From NCBI RefSeq assembly GCF_013372225.1, contig NZ_CP053832.1, positions 1,364,001 through 1,428,000 on the forward strand: 64,000 nucleotides of DNA, read 5' to 3'. Of this stretch, positions 1-9,190 are shown piece after piece. Under the pieces are notes generated by a model. It saw only the letters and a list, made by a program, of their open reading frames with translations. It ran no database searches and was not told where the DNA came from. The position numbers were made by a program, and so were the translations under genes. Position 1 is the stretch's first letter, and each line of letters begins with the position of its first letter. Origin of the DNA: Campylobacter ureolyticus (GTDB lineage: Bacteria; Campylobacterota; Campylobacteria; Campylobacterales; Campylobacteraceae).

Positions 1-1
1 G

Positions 2-637
2 CAGGATTTATTAGAGTGGTTAAAACCTTTTATACCAGTTTTTAAAATAAAAGGTAAAAAAGGACATCCAGAGTTCAAATATCAAAATGGTTCTATGAAA
101 TATATAGAAGAGAAGGACATAATTGCAATATGGTCTAAAGATAATACTTTTAATCAAAAAACAAAAGAATTTAATATCAAATTGGATTCATACAGAAAAA
201 TAAAACCTGTCAATATATATAAAGCTCTAGTTAAATATGCAATTGGCACTATAGAAAATAAAAAAGTTTTAGATAAATTTAATAAAACTATAAAATGGAT
301 AAATTCAGATATTAAAGCAGATAAACTTCCAAAAATACCTTACTGTATCACGCCGATAGATATGGGTATTGCACTAAAGACATATTTTAGAAAAAATCAT
401 GATAAGTCCTTGCCTTATATGTTTTGTAATTTGAGTTTTAATTGTTTACAAATATTTTTTATAATTCCTTTTTCAGATGACGACTCTTGTAATTTTACAG
501 AAGACAAGGAGTATAATACATTTATAGACAGAATACCATTTTTTAAATTTCACCCTGAAAATTGGATTTTTCAGGACTTCTCTTCAAATAGTGAAGTCAA
601 AATAAATCCTAGCATAAAAATGCAAGAAAATAAATAA
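2..637 (+). CDS. C-terminal part of an unrecognised protein, cut by the window edge
   Basis: The frame that carries the ATG at 95 stays open back to base 2 with sense codons (QDLLEWLKPFIPVFKIKGKK). The ATG at 95 is therefore probably internal and the true start lies outside the window. About 211 residues are visible: Lys/Asn-rich, with no signal peptide and no clear membrane segment. The stretch around YRKIKPVNIYKALVKYAIG faintly recalls the C-terminal half of some HNH-endonuclease-type proteins, but no HNH Cys/His residues lie inside the window, so I assign no function. It is followed by a long gene-poor stretch and sits upstream of the pgbA-like gene without being close enough to be in its operon. 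Confidence 0.6.
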   Translation, partial: QDLLEWLKPFIPVFKIKGKKGHPEFKYQNGSMKYIEEKDIIAIWSKDNTFNQKTKEFNIKLDSYRKIKPVNIYKALVKYAIGTIENKKVLDKFNKTIKWINSDIKADKLPKIPYCITPIDMGIALKTYFRKNHDKSLPYMFCNLSFNCLQIFFIIPFSDDDSCNFTEDKEYNTFIDRIPFFKFHPENWIFQDFSSNSEVKINPSIKMQENK

Positions 638-1823
638 TATTTATGATATGGATTCAAATATGCGGATCGTTTAATTATTAATTTGTCAAGAGATTAATTT
701 ATGCTTATAGCCTAAATTGAAATCATTATAAATCACTAGAGTATATTTAAATTTTACCTTTTTATTTCAAATATATCTCTTGCAAAATTTGTAAAAATAT
801 GCTACTTAACAAACATTCAAATACTTTTTTTATAGAGTTTATTCCTTGTTCTAAAGAACAGCTATCCTTGAAGAAAATTTGATTTTTAAATTTGGAAATA
901 AAATATAATTTTTGTCTTTTTGCTCGCACTCTAAACATTACACTTTTGCATAATATATTTTCAAGCTCTATCTACAAAATGTTTGTTATGCTAAGCTTCA
1001 TAATTTTAAACAAATTTATAAAAATATTGATAGTTTTAACTCTATTCCATGCAAGAGTGCTTTTTTATATGCAAATCAATTTTTCCACAAGTTTTGATAA
1101 ATTACCTTGAATTTGAGTGTTTACTTTAATCATGACCATCATTAAATCAATCTCTTTTGAAATCTTAAATACTTAGTTTTATATTTTTATTTATCACAAC
1201 TGGATATTTACCTTGTAAACAGCTTATTTGCTATGGTTTATCAAACCTCCAAATTCTAAGAAAATATATTAATTTTTTTTATATACATCTTTTTTATATG
1301 AGGATAAAAATTTATCTTTATTTGTATTAAAATGTACTAAAAAAATGCGCAATTTCAACTAAGATATATTTACAATATCTTTCATTGCAATAGCTAACAT
1401 AGAATGTTTTAACTAATCTGTCCTTATGCCAAATGATACGATGACAAAAAGCCATTTGGAGTGTCTATTTCATATTATAAGCAACTTTTTACTCTTGAAT
1501 CTGTCATATTAAGAGATAAGATATTTAAAAACAATATTTTGCAAATGAGATTTAGCGTTCAACATAGAAAAGCACACTTAAAAACATAATGACAACATAG
1601 TCAAAATAAATAATCTTTTAAGGCTTTTGATTAATTTTATTGATTATTTTAAACCTCGTAAATAATTTTAAATACCTTGTTTTTTAAGTACATACTTTAA
1701 ATTTTTAACTATTTTATAATCATTATTTCAAAAAACAACTTTCATCTTTTTGTAAAAAAATAGATTTCTCAAACATTAACTAAAAATTTAGTATAATGAT
1801 TTAATTTTTTTCAAGGAGTAATT
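638..1823. other. Gene-poor stretch of about 1.2 kb
   Basis: I see no supportable gene here. A 72-codon open frame at 892-1110 has no ribosome binding site and an unnatural Phe/Leu/Ile-rich composition. A 44-codon stretch at about 1459-1590 reads with a more protein-like composition but has no start. Visible elements are a TGTTCT-AA-AGAACA inverted repeat at 847-860 and, at the far right, the TATAAT that serves the next gene. It could be decayed coding sequence or simply a long intergenic region. Confidence 0.6.
1792..1797 (+). promoter_or_regulatory. -10 element of the pgbA-like/glcD operon
   Basis: A perfect TATAAT preceded by TTTAG, about 27 nt before the TTG start at 1824, with T-rich sequence upstream. 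This is the usual look of a sigma70 promoter in Campylobacter, where the -35 box is poorly conserved. Confidence 0.6.
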
Positions 1824-2546
1824 TTGAGATATTTTATAACTATTTTTGTTTTTATACTTTCACTTGCAAGTGCGGCAAATTTTTCCATGCCAACCTATAC
1901 TTCAAATTTGACATCTGTAAAAAATGGCTATGGCAAAGTTATCGATAGTCCTGATATTATAATTGGAAGTAGCGGAATTGTAATGCATACTTTTAATAAT
2001 GGTGAAAGTTCAATCATCGCAAGAGCAGTAGTAACTGATAAAAGTGCAGGTTTTGCAACTGTGAGATTTGAAGTTTTTTCAGCACTTGCTCAGCCAGCTC
2101 TTCCAGTTCCAGGAATTTTGCCAAAAGCCGGTGATAAAGTGATATTAAACTATCTTTATAATAGAGCAATAATAGTAGTTCCAAATGAAGAAATTTATAA
2201 CCAAATCACAAACTCATTTCCAAATATTCATTTTATAAATCCAGATCTTGCAGCATCACATCTAAACGCTTATAGAAAACCAAATCCATCTCGTGATGAT
2301 TTTAGAAAAATTTGTTCTCAAACTGTTGCTGGACTTATATTTATAGCCATGGATAAAAAGGCTGTTTTTGCAGATTGTGGAAGTTTTGAAATTTTAAAAA
2401 GTTTTGAAACAGGCGAAATTAAAAACTATCAAGTACCATTTTTTAGCAACGTTTATGGCATCGCACCTGCTTGGTGGAAATGGGAAAGTGATTATATAAC
2501 AGATTATAATAAACATTATAAATTTTTACTAGATATTAAGGATTAA
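1824..2546 (+). CDS. PgbA_N-type plasminogen-binding-like exported protein
   Basis: A 240-residue protein with an N-terminal signal peptide (about residues 1-17, ending LASA). The body matches my recollection of the PGBA_N domain, the N-terminal domain of Helicobacter plasminogen-binding PgbA that is also found as a stand-alone exported protein in Campylobacter. It reads SSGIVMHTFNNGESSIIARAV early on and has AGDKVILNYLYNRAIIVVPN in the middle. Plasminogen binding is only known for the Helicobacter protein and is not implied for this one. The start is TTG, supported by AAGGAG at 1813-1818. Only 3 nt separate it from glcD, so the two are probably co-transcribed. The same pair occurs in C. jejuni as I remember it. 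Confidence 0.72.
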   Translation: MRYFITIFVFILSLASAANFSMPTYTSNLTSVKNGYGKVIDSPDIIIGSSGIVMHTFNNGESSIIARAVVTDKSAGFATVRFEVFSALAQPALPVPGILPKAGDKVILNYLYNRAIIVVPNEEIYNQITNSFPNIHFINPDLAASHLNAYRKPNPSRDDFRKICSQTVAGLIFIAMDKKAVFADCGSFEILKSFETGEIKNYQVPFFSNVYGIAPAWWKWESDYITDYNKHYKFLLDIKD

Positions 2547-2549
2547 ATT

Positions 2550-3929
2550 TTGGAACAAATTCATATAGATTTTTTTAAAAAGCTTTTAGGCGAGGACAAT
2601 GCATATTTTGACGAAGCACATAAATTTGCTTATTCTTATGATGCAACAAGAAAAAGATTTAAGCCAGATGCTGTTTTGTATCCAAAAGATGAAAATGATG
2701 TAAGTAAAATTTTAAAATACTGCAACGATAACTTAATAACTGTAATTCCAAGAGGCGCTGGAAGTGGCTTTACAGGTGGGGCTTTAGCAGTTAGTGGTGG
2801 AGTTATAATATCTTTTGAAAAATATATGAATAAAATACTTGAGATTGATCTTGAAAATATGGTAGCAGTTGTCCAGCCTGGAGTCATAAACATAAATTTA
2901 CAAAAATCAGTTCAAAAACTAGGACTTTTTTATCCACCTGATCCTGCAAGCCAAACATACTCTACAATAGGTGGAAATGTAGCTGAAAATGCAGGTGGAA
3001 TGAGAGCTAGCAAGTATGGTATAACAAAAGATTATGTTATGGCATTAAGAGCTGTACTTCCAAATGGAGAAATCATAAGAGCTGGCAAAAAAACCATAAA
3101 AGATGTAGCAGGATATAACCTAGTAGGAATTTTAACAGCAAGCGAGGGAAGCTTGGCTGTAATCACAGAAATTACTCTTAAATTAATAGCAAAACCAAAG
3201 CTTAAAAAAACAGCTTTTGGAGTTTTTAAAAGTGTAAATGAAGCTATGAATGCAGTTTATAAAACTCTTTCAAGTGGAGTTAAGCCAGTAGCAATGGAGT
3301 TTTTAGATAATTTAAGCATAAAGGCCGTTGAGGAAAATTTCCACAAAGGACTTCCAAAAGATGCTGGGGCTATTTTAATAACTGATGTTGATGGGGATTT
3401 AGAAATTTCACTAGATAAAGACTTAGAAATTATAGAAAAAGTATTTAAAGAAAATGGTTGCTTTAATTTTATCATCGCAAAAGATGAAAAAGAAAGTAAT
3501 GATTTATGGTTTTCTAGAAGAAATTGCTCTCAAGCAATTACATGTTATGGAAGTTTAAAAATAAATGAAGACATCACAGTTCCTCGCTCAAAACTCCCTG
3601 CTCTTTTAGAAAAAATAAATGAAGTTTCTAAAAAATATGATGTTTTAATCCCTTGTTTTGGGCATACTGGCGATGGAAATGTTCATACAAATGTAATGGT
3701 TGATAAAAGCAATGAAGATGAAGTTAAAAAAGGATATGCTGCTATTGAGGAGATTTTTAAGATTACTATAGACCTTGGAGGAACTCTAAGTGGAGAACAT
3801 GGTATAGGAATTTCAAAAGCACCATATATGAAGCTTGCTTTTAGCGACGCTGAAATGGAACTTTTCAGAGCTATTAAAAAAGCTTTTGATCCAAATAATA
3901 TCTTAAATCCAAATAAAATGGGGCTTTAA
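2550..3929 (+). CDS. glcD: FAD-linked oxidase, glycolate oxidase subunit GlcD-like / D-lactate dehydrogenase
   Basis: A 459-residue flavoprotein of the GlcD/DLD family that oxidises a 2-hydroxy acid (glycolate or D-lactate) and passes electrons towards the respiratory chain. The FAD-binding PCMH half carries PRGAGSGFTGG at about residue 67. The C-terminal FAD-oxidase half carries HTGDGNVHTNVM near residue 372 and SGEHGIG near 414. Length is normal. The start is TTG, 3 nt after the pgbA-like stop. No glcE/glcF partner or Fe-S subunit is adjacent, so the exact substrate cannot be decided. A short GGGCT/AGCCC stem overlaps the stop codon at 3921-3938. Confidence 0.85.
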   Translation: MEQIHIDFFKKLLGEDNAYFDEAHKFAYSYDATRKRFKPDAVLYPKDENDVSKILKYCNDNLITVIPRGAGSGFTGGALAVSGGVIISFEKYMNKILEIDLENMVAVVQPGVININLQKSVQKLGLFYPPDPASQTYSTIGGNVAENAGGMRASKYGITKDYVMALRAVLPNGEIIRAGKKTIKDVAGYNLVGILTASEGSLAVITEITLKLIAKPKLKKTAFGVFKSVNEAMNAVYKTLSSGVKPVAMEFLDNLSIKAVEENFHKGLPKDAGAILITDVDGDLEISLDKDLEIIEKVFKENGCFNFIIAKDEKESNDLWFSRRNCSQAITCYGSLKINEDITVPRSKLPALLEKINEVSKKYDVLIPCFGHTGDGNVHTNVMVDKSNEDEVKKGYAAIEEIFKITIDLGGTLSGEHGIGISKAPYMKLAFSDAEMELFRAIKKAFDPNNILNPNKMGL

Positions 3930-3950
3930 ATTTAGCCCTAATTTAAATTT

Positions 3951-4403
3951 ATGAACAAAATAGAATTTAGTAAATTTATAAATTTTATTTTTATAGTCTA
4001 TCTTATTTGTCTACTTCGTTTAGCTGTTTTTAGAGATAGTTTTAGTATTTTTCATATATTTGAAGTTGGCGAATATAATTTGTCTTTTTTTAGTGATTTG
4101 GCTGAAATTTATAAAAATGATAAAAAGATTTTTCTAATTTTATTTTTGGGAAATTTAGGTTGGTTTTTCCCTTTTGGAGCGTATTTAAGATATAAAAACA
4201 TAAGCATTTTAAAAATTTTATTTTTTAGCTTTTTGTTTTCATTGCTAGTTGAAAGTTCGCAATTTATTTTTAAATGTGGTATTTTTGAAATAGATGATTT
4301 GATTTTAAATACAATTGGTGCAGTGCTTGGAGCTATATTTATAAACATTATATTAAATTTTAAAAAGGAAAAAAATGATAAAAAAAATAAAAGATTTTTA
4401 TAA
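3951..4403 (+). CDS. VanZ-family membrane protein
   Basis: A 150-residue integral membrane protein with about four hydrophobic helices. It carries the VanZ-type C-terminal signature ESSQF...GIFEIDDLILNTIGAVLG, in which the ES-Q and the D-L-N-G positions are the conserved residues. VanZ-like proteins are poorly characterised; the founding member gives low-level teicoplanin resistance. The last 29 bp overlap the start of the next gene, which implies translational coupling. The poly-Lys C-terminus is probably cytoplasmic. Confidence 0.75.
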   Translation: MNKIEFSKFINFIFIVYLICLLRLAVFRDSFSIFHIFEVGEYNLSFFSDLAEIYKNDKKIFLILFLGNLGWFFPFGAYLRYKNISILKILFFSFLFSLLVESSQFIFKCGIFEIDDLILNTIGAVLGAIFINIILNFKKEKNDKKNKRFL

Positions 4404-5190
4404 TAAATTTTATGATAGAGATTTAGTGCATTTTGCTGCAAGTCTTAGCTTTTACACTATGCTTTCTATCATTCCACTTTTGCTTTTATCATTTACGATT
4501 TTTACCCAACTTCCAAGCTTTGAAGAGTATCTAGATAGAATAAAAAGTTTTATTTTTGAGAGTTTGCTTCCATCTCATCAAGAGATAATTTCACAATATT
4601 TAGAACAGTTTTTATCCAATAGTTTAAATTTAGGACTTATTGGTTTTGTTGCGATTATATTTTCAACAACAGCTTTTTTTGATAACTATAAATATGTAGT
4701 AAAAAAGCTAACTACATCTTCGGCAAGTGGGTTTTGGCAAGATTTTAGTAAATACTGGACTTTGATAACCCTTGCTCCACTTGGACTTGGACTATCATTT
4801 TATTTAACAGCTAAATTTCAAATTTTACTTAATCAAACAGAGCTTACAAAATGGATAAATTTAGCCATTTTTTTACCATATATCATTATTTGGGTGATTT
4901 TTGCCATAGTTTATAAAATATCAATCAACAAGCAAACTTCTAATAAATTTATTTTATTTTCATCATTTATAACAAGCCTTGCATGGAATGGCTCGAAATT
5001 TGCTTTTATAAAATACACTTTTTATAACAAAACTTACACCAGTATTTATGGCTCATTTAGTATTTTACTCTTTTTTCTTTTATGGATTTATATAAGTTGG
5101 ATTATATTTTTATATGGATTTAAAATTTATACCCTCTTAGATGAAAAAAATGGGAATGAGACCAAAAATTGGGAGCAAAATAGCTACTAA
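4375..5190 (+). CDS. YihY/BrkB-family inner-membrane protein (formerly 'ribonuclease BN')
   Basis: A 271-residue membrane protein with about six helices and the YihY/virulence-factor-BrkB signature: HFAASLSFYTMLSIIPLLLL near the N-terminus and the YGSFSILLFFLLWIYISWII block near the C-terminus. The old name RNase BN is historical: the real RNase BN/Z is another family, so no nuclease activity should be assumed. It overlaps vanZ by 29 bp upstream. Its final 54 bp overlap the 3' end of convergent comEC. In C. jejuni I remember the same order glcD-yihY-comEC. Confidence 0.82.
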   Translation: MIKKIKDFYNKFYDRDLVHFAASLSFYTMLSIIPLLLLSFTIFTQLPSFEEYLDRIKSFIFESLLPSHQEIISQYLEQFLSNSLNLGLIGFVAIIFSTTAFFDNYKYVVKKLTTSSASGFWQDFSKYWTLITLAPLGLGLSFYLTAKFQILLNQTELTKWINLAIFLPYIIIWVIFAIVYKISINKQTSNKFILFSSFITSLAWNGSKFAFIKYTFYNKTYTSIYGSFSILLFFLLWIYISWIIFLYGFKIYTLLDEKNGNETKNWEQNSY

Positions 5191-6411
5191 TCTGTTTTTA
5201 ATAGCTACAAAATTTAATAAATTTAAACTATAAAAAAGCATTGGCGGTATGAAAATCTCATAAGTTTTAATGTTGTAGTTTAAAAAATTAAGCAGCAACT
5301 CATCCATTAAATTTCCAGCTCCAAAAATATGCAAAAATAAACTTAGTGGATAAAAAATAGTAAAAATATATCCGATTGGAATAACTGCAATTTGCGAAAA
5401 AGTAAAAGTGTTAAAATAATAATAAACAGGTATATTCATCGCAAAAAATACATAAATATTAAAAACTAAAATATGTTTTAAAATGCCTATTTTAGTGCTT
5501 TTAAATAAATTTTTAAAGTGATGTAAATACAAATAAATATAAAAAACTCCAAGACAAGAAAAGTAAAATCCAACCGAAAAAACCAAATTTGGCATAAAAC
5601 AAATACTTATAATTATCGTTAAAAACAGTGTCCAAAATGAAAAAATCTTTAAATTTTTAACTAAAAATAAAAACGCCAAAGCACTCATTAAAAGTGAGCG
5701 TAAAAACGCAGGTGTAAAATCAAGCAAAAAAAGATAAAAAACCATTAGTAAAAACGCCACTAAACTTATATCAAAATACCTACTTCTATAAGGGAAAAAT
5801 CTATTTTGAAAAAAACGATATATCGGAGTTAAAATTAAAAAAATAGTTGTAAAAATTATACCAAGATGAAACCCGCTAATCGAAACAACATGAGCAATCC
5901 CCCACTTTGTAACATCATTTCTTAATTCTTTTGAAATGGGTGTTGCAAGATAAAGTGTAGAGTAAAGTTCTTTGATTTTGTCATTTTCATGTTGATTTGA
6001 GATGAAATTTATCAAATTATTTTTAAAATTTGGACTATTTTGAAGTTTTTTTATATTAAAACTTTTTAAATAAAAACTTTTTTTAATATACTCTTTAAAT
6101 GTTACTTTATCAGTTATAACTCCAAGCTTAATATTATCATATCTTTTTAGCTCATTTTCCTTTTTTGTAGTGGTATAAAAGCTAAAATCACCATTTTTAA
6201 GCTTTAGAACTCTGTAAGTTTTATCATTTTTTGTTTTTAAATATGACTGCTCCACTACAGCATCAACATATCTAAATTTCAAAGTTTTGAAATCTTTAAA
6301 TTTATAAAACTCATAACTTAAATTTAACCCAAAAATTGTAAAAGCAACTATAAAAAATAGTAAAAGCTCTTTTTTTGAGTTAAATAAATTATTCATTCTA
6401 TTATTTAGCAA
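5137..6411 (-). CDS. comEC: ComEC/Rec2-family DNA-uptake channel protein, short form
   Basis: A 424-residue polytopic membrane protein carrying the competence-domain signature WGIAHVVSISGFHLGIIF near residue 170, followed by several hydrophobic helices. ComEC forms the inner-membrane channel that takes single-stranded DNA into the cytosol during transformation. The C-terminal metallo-beta-lactamase-like nuclease domain found in Bacillus ComEC is absent, as I believe is usual in Campylobacter. The extended start is TTG at 6411; an ATG at 6396 is an alternative, and neither has a convincing ribosome binding site. Its 3' end overlaps yihY by 54 bp on the opposite strand, and ppk lies 50 bp upstream. 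Confidence 0.82.
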   Translation of the reverse strand: MLNNRMNNLFNSKKELLLFFIVAFTIFGLNLSYEFYKFKDFKTLKFRYVDAVVEQSYLKTKNDKTYRVLKLKNGDFSFYTTTKKENELKRYDNIKLGVITDKVTFKEYIKKSFYLKSFNIKKLQNSPNFKNNLINFISNQHENDKIKELYSTLYLATPISKELRNDVTKWGIAHVVSISGFHLGIIFTTIFLILTPIYRFFQNRFFPYRSRYFDISLVAFLLMVFYLFLLDFTPAFLRSLLMSALAFLFLVKNLKIFSFWTLFLTIIISICFMPNLVFSVGFYFSCLGVFYIYLYLHHFKNLFKSTKIGILKHILVFNIYVFFAMNIPVYYYFNTFTFSQIAVIPIGYIFTIFYPLSLFLHIFGAGNLMDELLLNFLNYNIKTYEIFIPPMLFYSLNLLNFVAIKNRLVAILLPIFGLIPIFFI

Positions 6412-6461
6412 ATCTATTTTTAAATTTTAATCACAACATAAAATTTAAAAACTTTTATTAT

Positions 6462-8546
6462 CTAACTATCCTCTAAAAGCTTGCTTACTAAGATATTGCT
6501 TGTATCTTTATGTTTTCTTATATTTTTAGCAAGCTTGTTATAATACTCTTCTAAAAACTCTTGGCTATTTAGAGGATTTTCAGAACTTAGTTTTACATAC
6601 TCTCCATCATTTCGAAGCTCAAACGCTAAAGAGGTGTCATTTAACTGAACATTTAATATATCAATCATCTTATTTTTTAAGCTTTCATTAAAAATAGGAG
6701 TCATCAATTCAAGTCTTCTTTCTAAATTTCTAGGCATCCAATCAGCACTTGAGATATAAATTTCAGGACTTGAATGTTTAAAATAAAAAATTCTTGCGTG
6801 TTCTAGGTATTTACCAACTATAGAAATTACTCGTATATTTTCACTCATTTCAGGAATTCCTGGTCTTAAACAACAAATTCCTCTAACGATAAGTTCTATT
6901 TTTACACCTGCTTTGCTTGCGCTAGTTAAAGCTTTTATCATATCAGAATCAACCAAAGCATTCATTTTAGCAATTATATGCCCATCGCTTCCTTTTTTTT
7001 CTTCTACTTTTATCATCTCAATTAAGCGCTCTTTTATCTGCATTGGTGACATAGAAAGCGTTTGCAATACTCTATTTTTATTATATCCTGATAGAATATG
7101 GAAAAAAGTTGTAGTGTCTTTGGCAAATCTTTCATCAGTTGTAAAAAAACTTGCATCTGTGTAAATTTTTGAACTACTTCCGTTGTAATTTCCAGTTCCA
7201 AGATGCATATAAAATTTTAGTTTATCACCACTTTTTCTAATTATTTGTGTTGATTTTGCATGAACTTTAAATCCTGGTATTCCATAAACCACATGAGCTC
7301 CAGCACTTTCTAGCGATTTTGCCCAGTGAAGATTATTTTCTTCATCAAATCTTGCTTTTAATTCAACCATTACAGTTACTTGCTTGCCATCATTTGCTGC
7401 ATCTATTAAAGAAGCTACTATAGGAGAGTTTTTTTCAACTCTGTAAAGTGTCATTCTAATTGATACCACCTTAGGATCTTTTGAAGCTTCTTTAATGAGT
7501 TGCTCAACTGGGTTAAAACTTTCATAGGGGTGATAGATTAAAATATCGCCTTTATCCATTGTCTCAAATATTGACTCATTTTCATTAAAAGGTGGTAAAA
7601 TTTTTGGAGAATATGGCGGAAGCGCTAGATTAGAAAAATTTTTATTTCCAACAACCCCCCAAAGACCATCAAGTGAAAGTGGTATATCATACTCAAAAAT
7701 ATCTTTATAAAAAACATTTATATGCTCATTTAAAAACTTAGTTATATCAGGATCTGCATTTTTTGCTATTTGAAGTCGGACAAATGCACCTTTTCTGCGA
7801 AGTTTTAACCCTTGTTCAAGTATCATCATAAAATCATCAGCTTCTTCTTCTTCTATTACAATATCAGCATTTCTTGTAACCCTAAAAGGAGCTGAACTAA
7901 TCAGGCTATACCCTGGAAAAATTTCTTCTGCATGGCGATGAACAATTGTTTCAATTGGTGTATAAGTATCTGTGCTAACTTGAACAAATCTTGGAATTAC
8001 TCTAGGAATTCTTATCATTCCAAATTTAAAGCTTTGGGAGTCATTTGTATCTTTTAGTTTAACAGCTAGAGCAAAACTAAGATTGTTTAAATGTGGAAAA
8101 GGATGAGTTGAATCAACAGCTATTGGCACAATAATAGGCAAAATATTTGAGAAAAAATACTCATCTGCTTTTTGCCTTAATTCATCATTTAAATCATCAT
8201 AGTTTTTAATATAAAAACCATCATTTGCTAAAGCTTCAATGGTTTGTTTATAATAAATCTCTAAGCTATTTTTTTCATTATGCAAATACTCTCTTATTTT
8301 TCTAAGTTGATCAAGTGGTGTCATCTCATCGCTTCCACTAGCTGTAATGCCTGCTATGAAAAGTTGTTTTAAACCAGCTACTCTTATCATATAAAACTCA
8401 TCTAAATTTGTTGAGTAAATCGCTAAAAATTTAAGCTTTTCAATCAGCGGAATATCTTTTTCACACTGAGCCAAAACACGAGTATTAAACCTAAGCCAAG
8501 AAAGCTCTCTGTTTAAAAAAATAGAACCATTTTTTAAATCTTGCAT
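6462..8546 (-). CDS. ppk1: Polyphosphate kinase 1
   Basis: A 694-residue PPK1 that polymerises the gamma-phosphate of ATP into inorganic polyphosphate. The four-domain layout is complete: the N-domain begins [14 protein letters not shown], the head domain follows, and the two PLD-like C-terminal domains come last. The phosphate-accepting histidine is in [11 protein letters not shown] and is His429 by my count. The second domain retains [10 protein letters not shown] and, later, [10 protein letters not shown]. Length matches the family. The ATG at 8546 follows AAAGG, and a TATAAT lies 27 nt upstream. In Campylobacter, polyphosphate supports stress survival and virulence traits. Confidence 0.95.
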   Translation of the reverse strand: MQDLKNGSIFLNRELSWLRFNTRVLAQCEKDIPLIEKLKFLAIYSTNLDEFYMIRVAGLKQLFIAGITASGSDEMTPLDQLRKIREYLHNEKNSLEIYYKQTIEALANDGFYIKNYDDLNDELRQKADEYFFSNILPIIVPIAVDSTHPFPHLNNLSFALAVKLKDTNDSQSFKFGMIRIPRVIPRFVQVSTDTYTPIETIVHRHAEEIFPGYSLISSAPFRVTRNADIVIEEEEADDFMMILEQGLKLRRKGAFVRLQIAKNADPDITKFLNEHINVFYKDIFEYDIPLSLDGLWGVVGNKNFSNLALPPYSPKILPPFNENESIFETMDKGDILIYHPYESFNPVEQLIKEASKDPKVVSIRMTLYRVEKNSPIVASLIDAANDGKQVTVMVELKARFDEENNLHWAKSLESAGAHVVYGIPGFKVHAKSTQIIRKSGDKLKFYMHLGTGNYNGSSSKIYTDASFFTTDERFAKDTTTFFHILSGYNKNRVLQTLSMSPMQIKERLIEMIKVEEKKGSDGHIIAKMNALVDSDMIKALTSASKAGVKIELIVRGICCLRPGIPEMSENIRVISIVGKYLEHARIFYFKHSSPEIYISSADWMPRNLERRLELMTPIFNESLKNKMIDILNVQLNDTSLAFELRNDGEYVKLSSENPLNSQEFLEEYYNKLAKNIRKHKDTSNILVSKLLEDS

Positions 8547-8572
8547 ATTTAACCTTTAAATTTTTATATGTA

Positions 8573-8578
8573 ATTATA
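8573..8578 (-). promoter_or_regulatory. -10 element of ppk1
   Basis: On the minus strand this reads TATAAT, preceded by TTAAGC and a T/A-rich tract, about 27 nt before the ppk1 ATG. The position and sequence fit a sigma70 promoter. Confidence 0.55.
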
Positions 8579-8694
8579 GCTTAATTTTTTATCTGTTTTG
8601 TAAAACATATTTACAAAAATTTAAGTTAATTTAAAATAATAATAAATTTAATGCTTTAAATTACAAGCCTTAAATTCCATCTATAAAATCAAAT

Positions 8695-9138
8695 TTATTT
8701 TAACTCTATTCTTATTTTAGATTGTTTTTCTTCTGTGATTTTTGAGTATTGCTTTCCTTTGTAATATCCTATATTCTTATATCCTACTAAAACCTTTTTA
8801 TCAACTTTTTGCTCTTTATACTCGCAACCACTTTTTTGGTTTCCTTTTATATTTCCTTCAACTCTATTTCCTGCATAGCCTCCAGCTATAGCTCCTGCAA
8901 CGGTTGCTAGTTTTTTACCACTTCCACCGCCAAATTGATTTCCAACAACTCCACCACCAACTGCTCCAATTGCTGTTCCTAAAAGATTATAGTCATTTAT
9001 AGAATTATTGCAGTTTTCTACATACTGGGTATCAGTTTTCATCTCGTAGATAGGTTTATGCTCTGCAACATCGATAACTATACTTCTTGCAAACGCAAAT
9101 CCTAAAAAAGCAAACGATAATAAAATAATTTTTTTCAT
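8695..9138 (-). CDS. Exported glycine-zipper (2TM-type) envelope protein
   Basis: A 147-residue protein with a cleavable signal peptide (residues 1 to about 17, ending AFA). The centre holds two Gly/Ala-rich segments, LLGTAIGAVGGGVVGNQFGG and VAGAIAGGYAGN, which match the glycine-zipper 2TM or Rickettsia 17-kDa-antigen-like pattern of SlyB-type envelope proteins. No lipobox Cys follows the signal, so it is not an obvious lipoprotein. The Lys-rich C-terminus is probably periplasmic. A strong AAGGAG (9144-9149) and a TATAAT at 9169-9174 point to a monocistronic unit. The exact role is unknown. Confidence 0.72.
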   Translation of the reverse strand: MKKIILLSFAFLGFAFARSIVIDVAEHKPIYEMKTDTQYVENCNNSINDYNLLGTAIGAVGGGVVGNQFGGGSGKKLATVAGAIAGGYAGNRVEGNIKGNQKSGCEYKEQKVDKKVLVGYKNIGYYKGKQYSKITEEKQSKIRIELK

Positions 9139-9168
9139 AAAATCTCCTTTTTGAGTTAAATTTTATAT

Positions 9169-9174
9169 ATTATA
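9169..9174 (-). promoter_or_regulatory. -10 element of the glycine-zipper gene
   Basis: TATAAT on the minus strand, 30 nt before the ATG of the glycine-zipper gene and upstream of its AAGGAG ribosome binding site. Confidence 0.55.
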
Positions 9175-9190
9175 ATTTAGATTTTTAAAT

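Noticed and set aside
892-1110. 72-codon open frame in the gene-poor region
   Set aside because: No ribosome binding site, Phe/Leu/Ile-heavy composition typical of random AT-rich frames, no motif.
1459-1590. Possible relic of a coding sequence
   Set aside because: 44 sense codons without a start or recognisable family; not enough to call a pseudogene.
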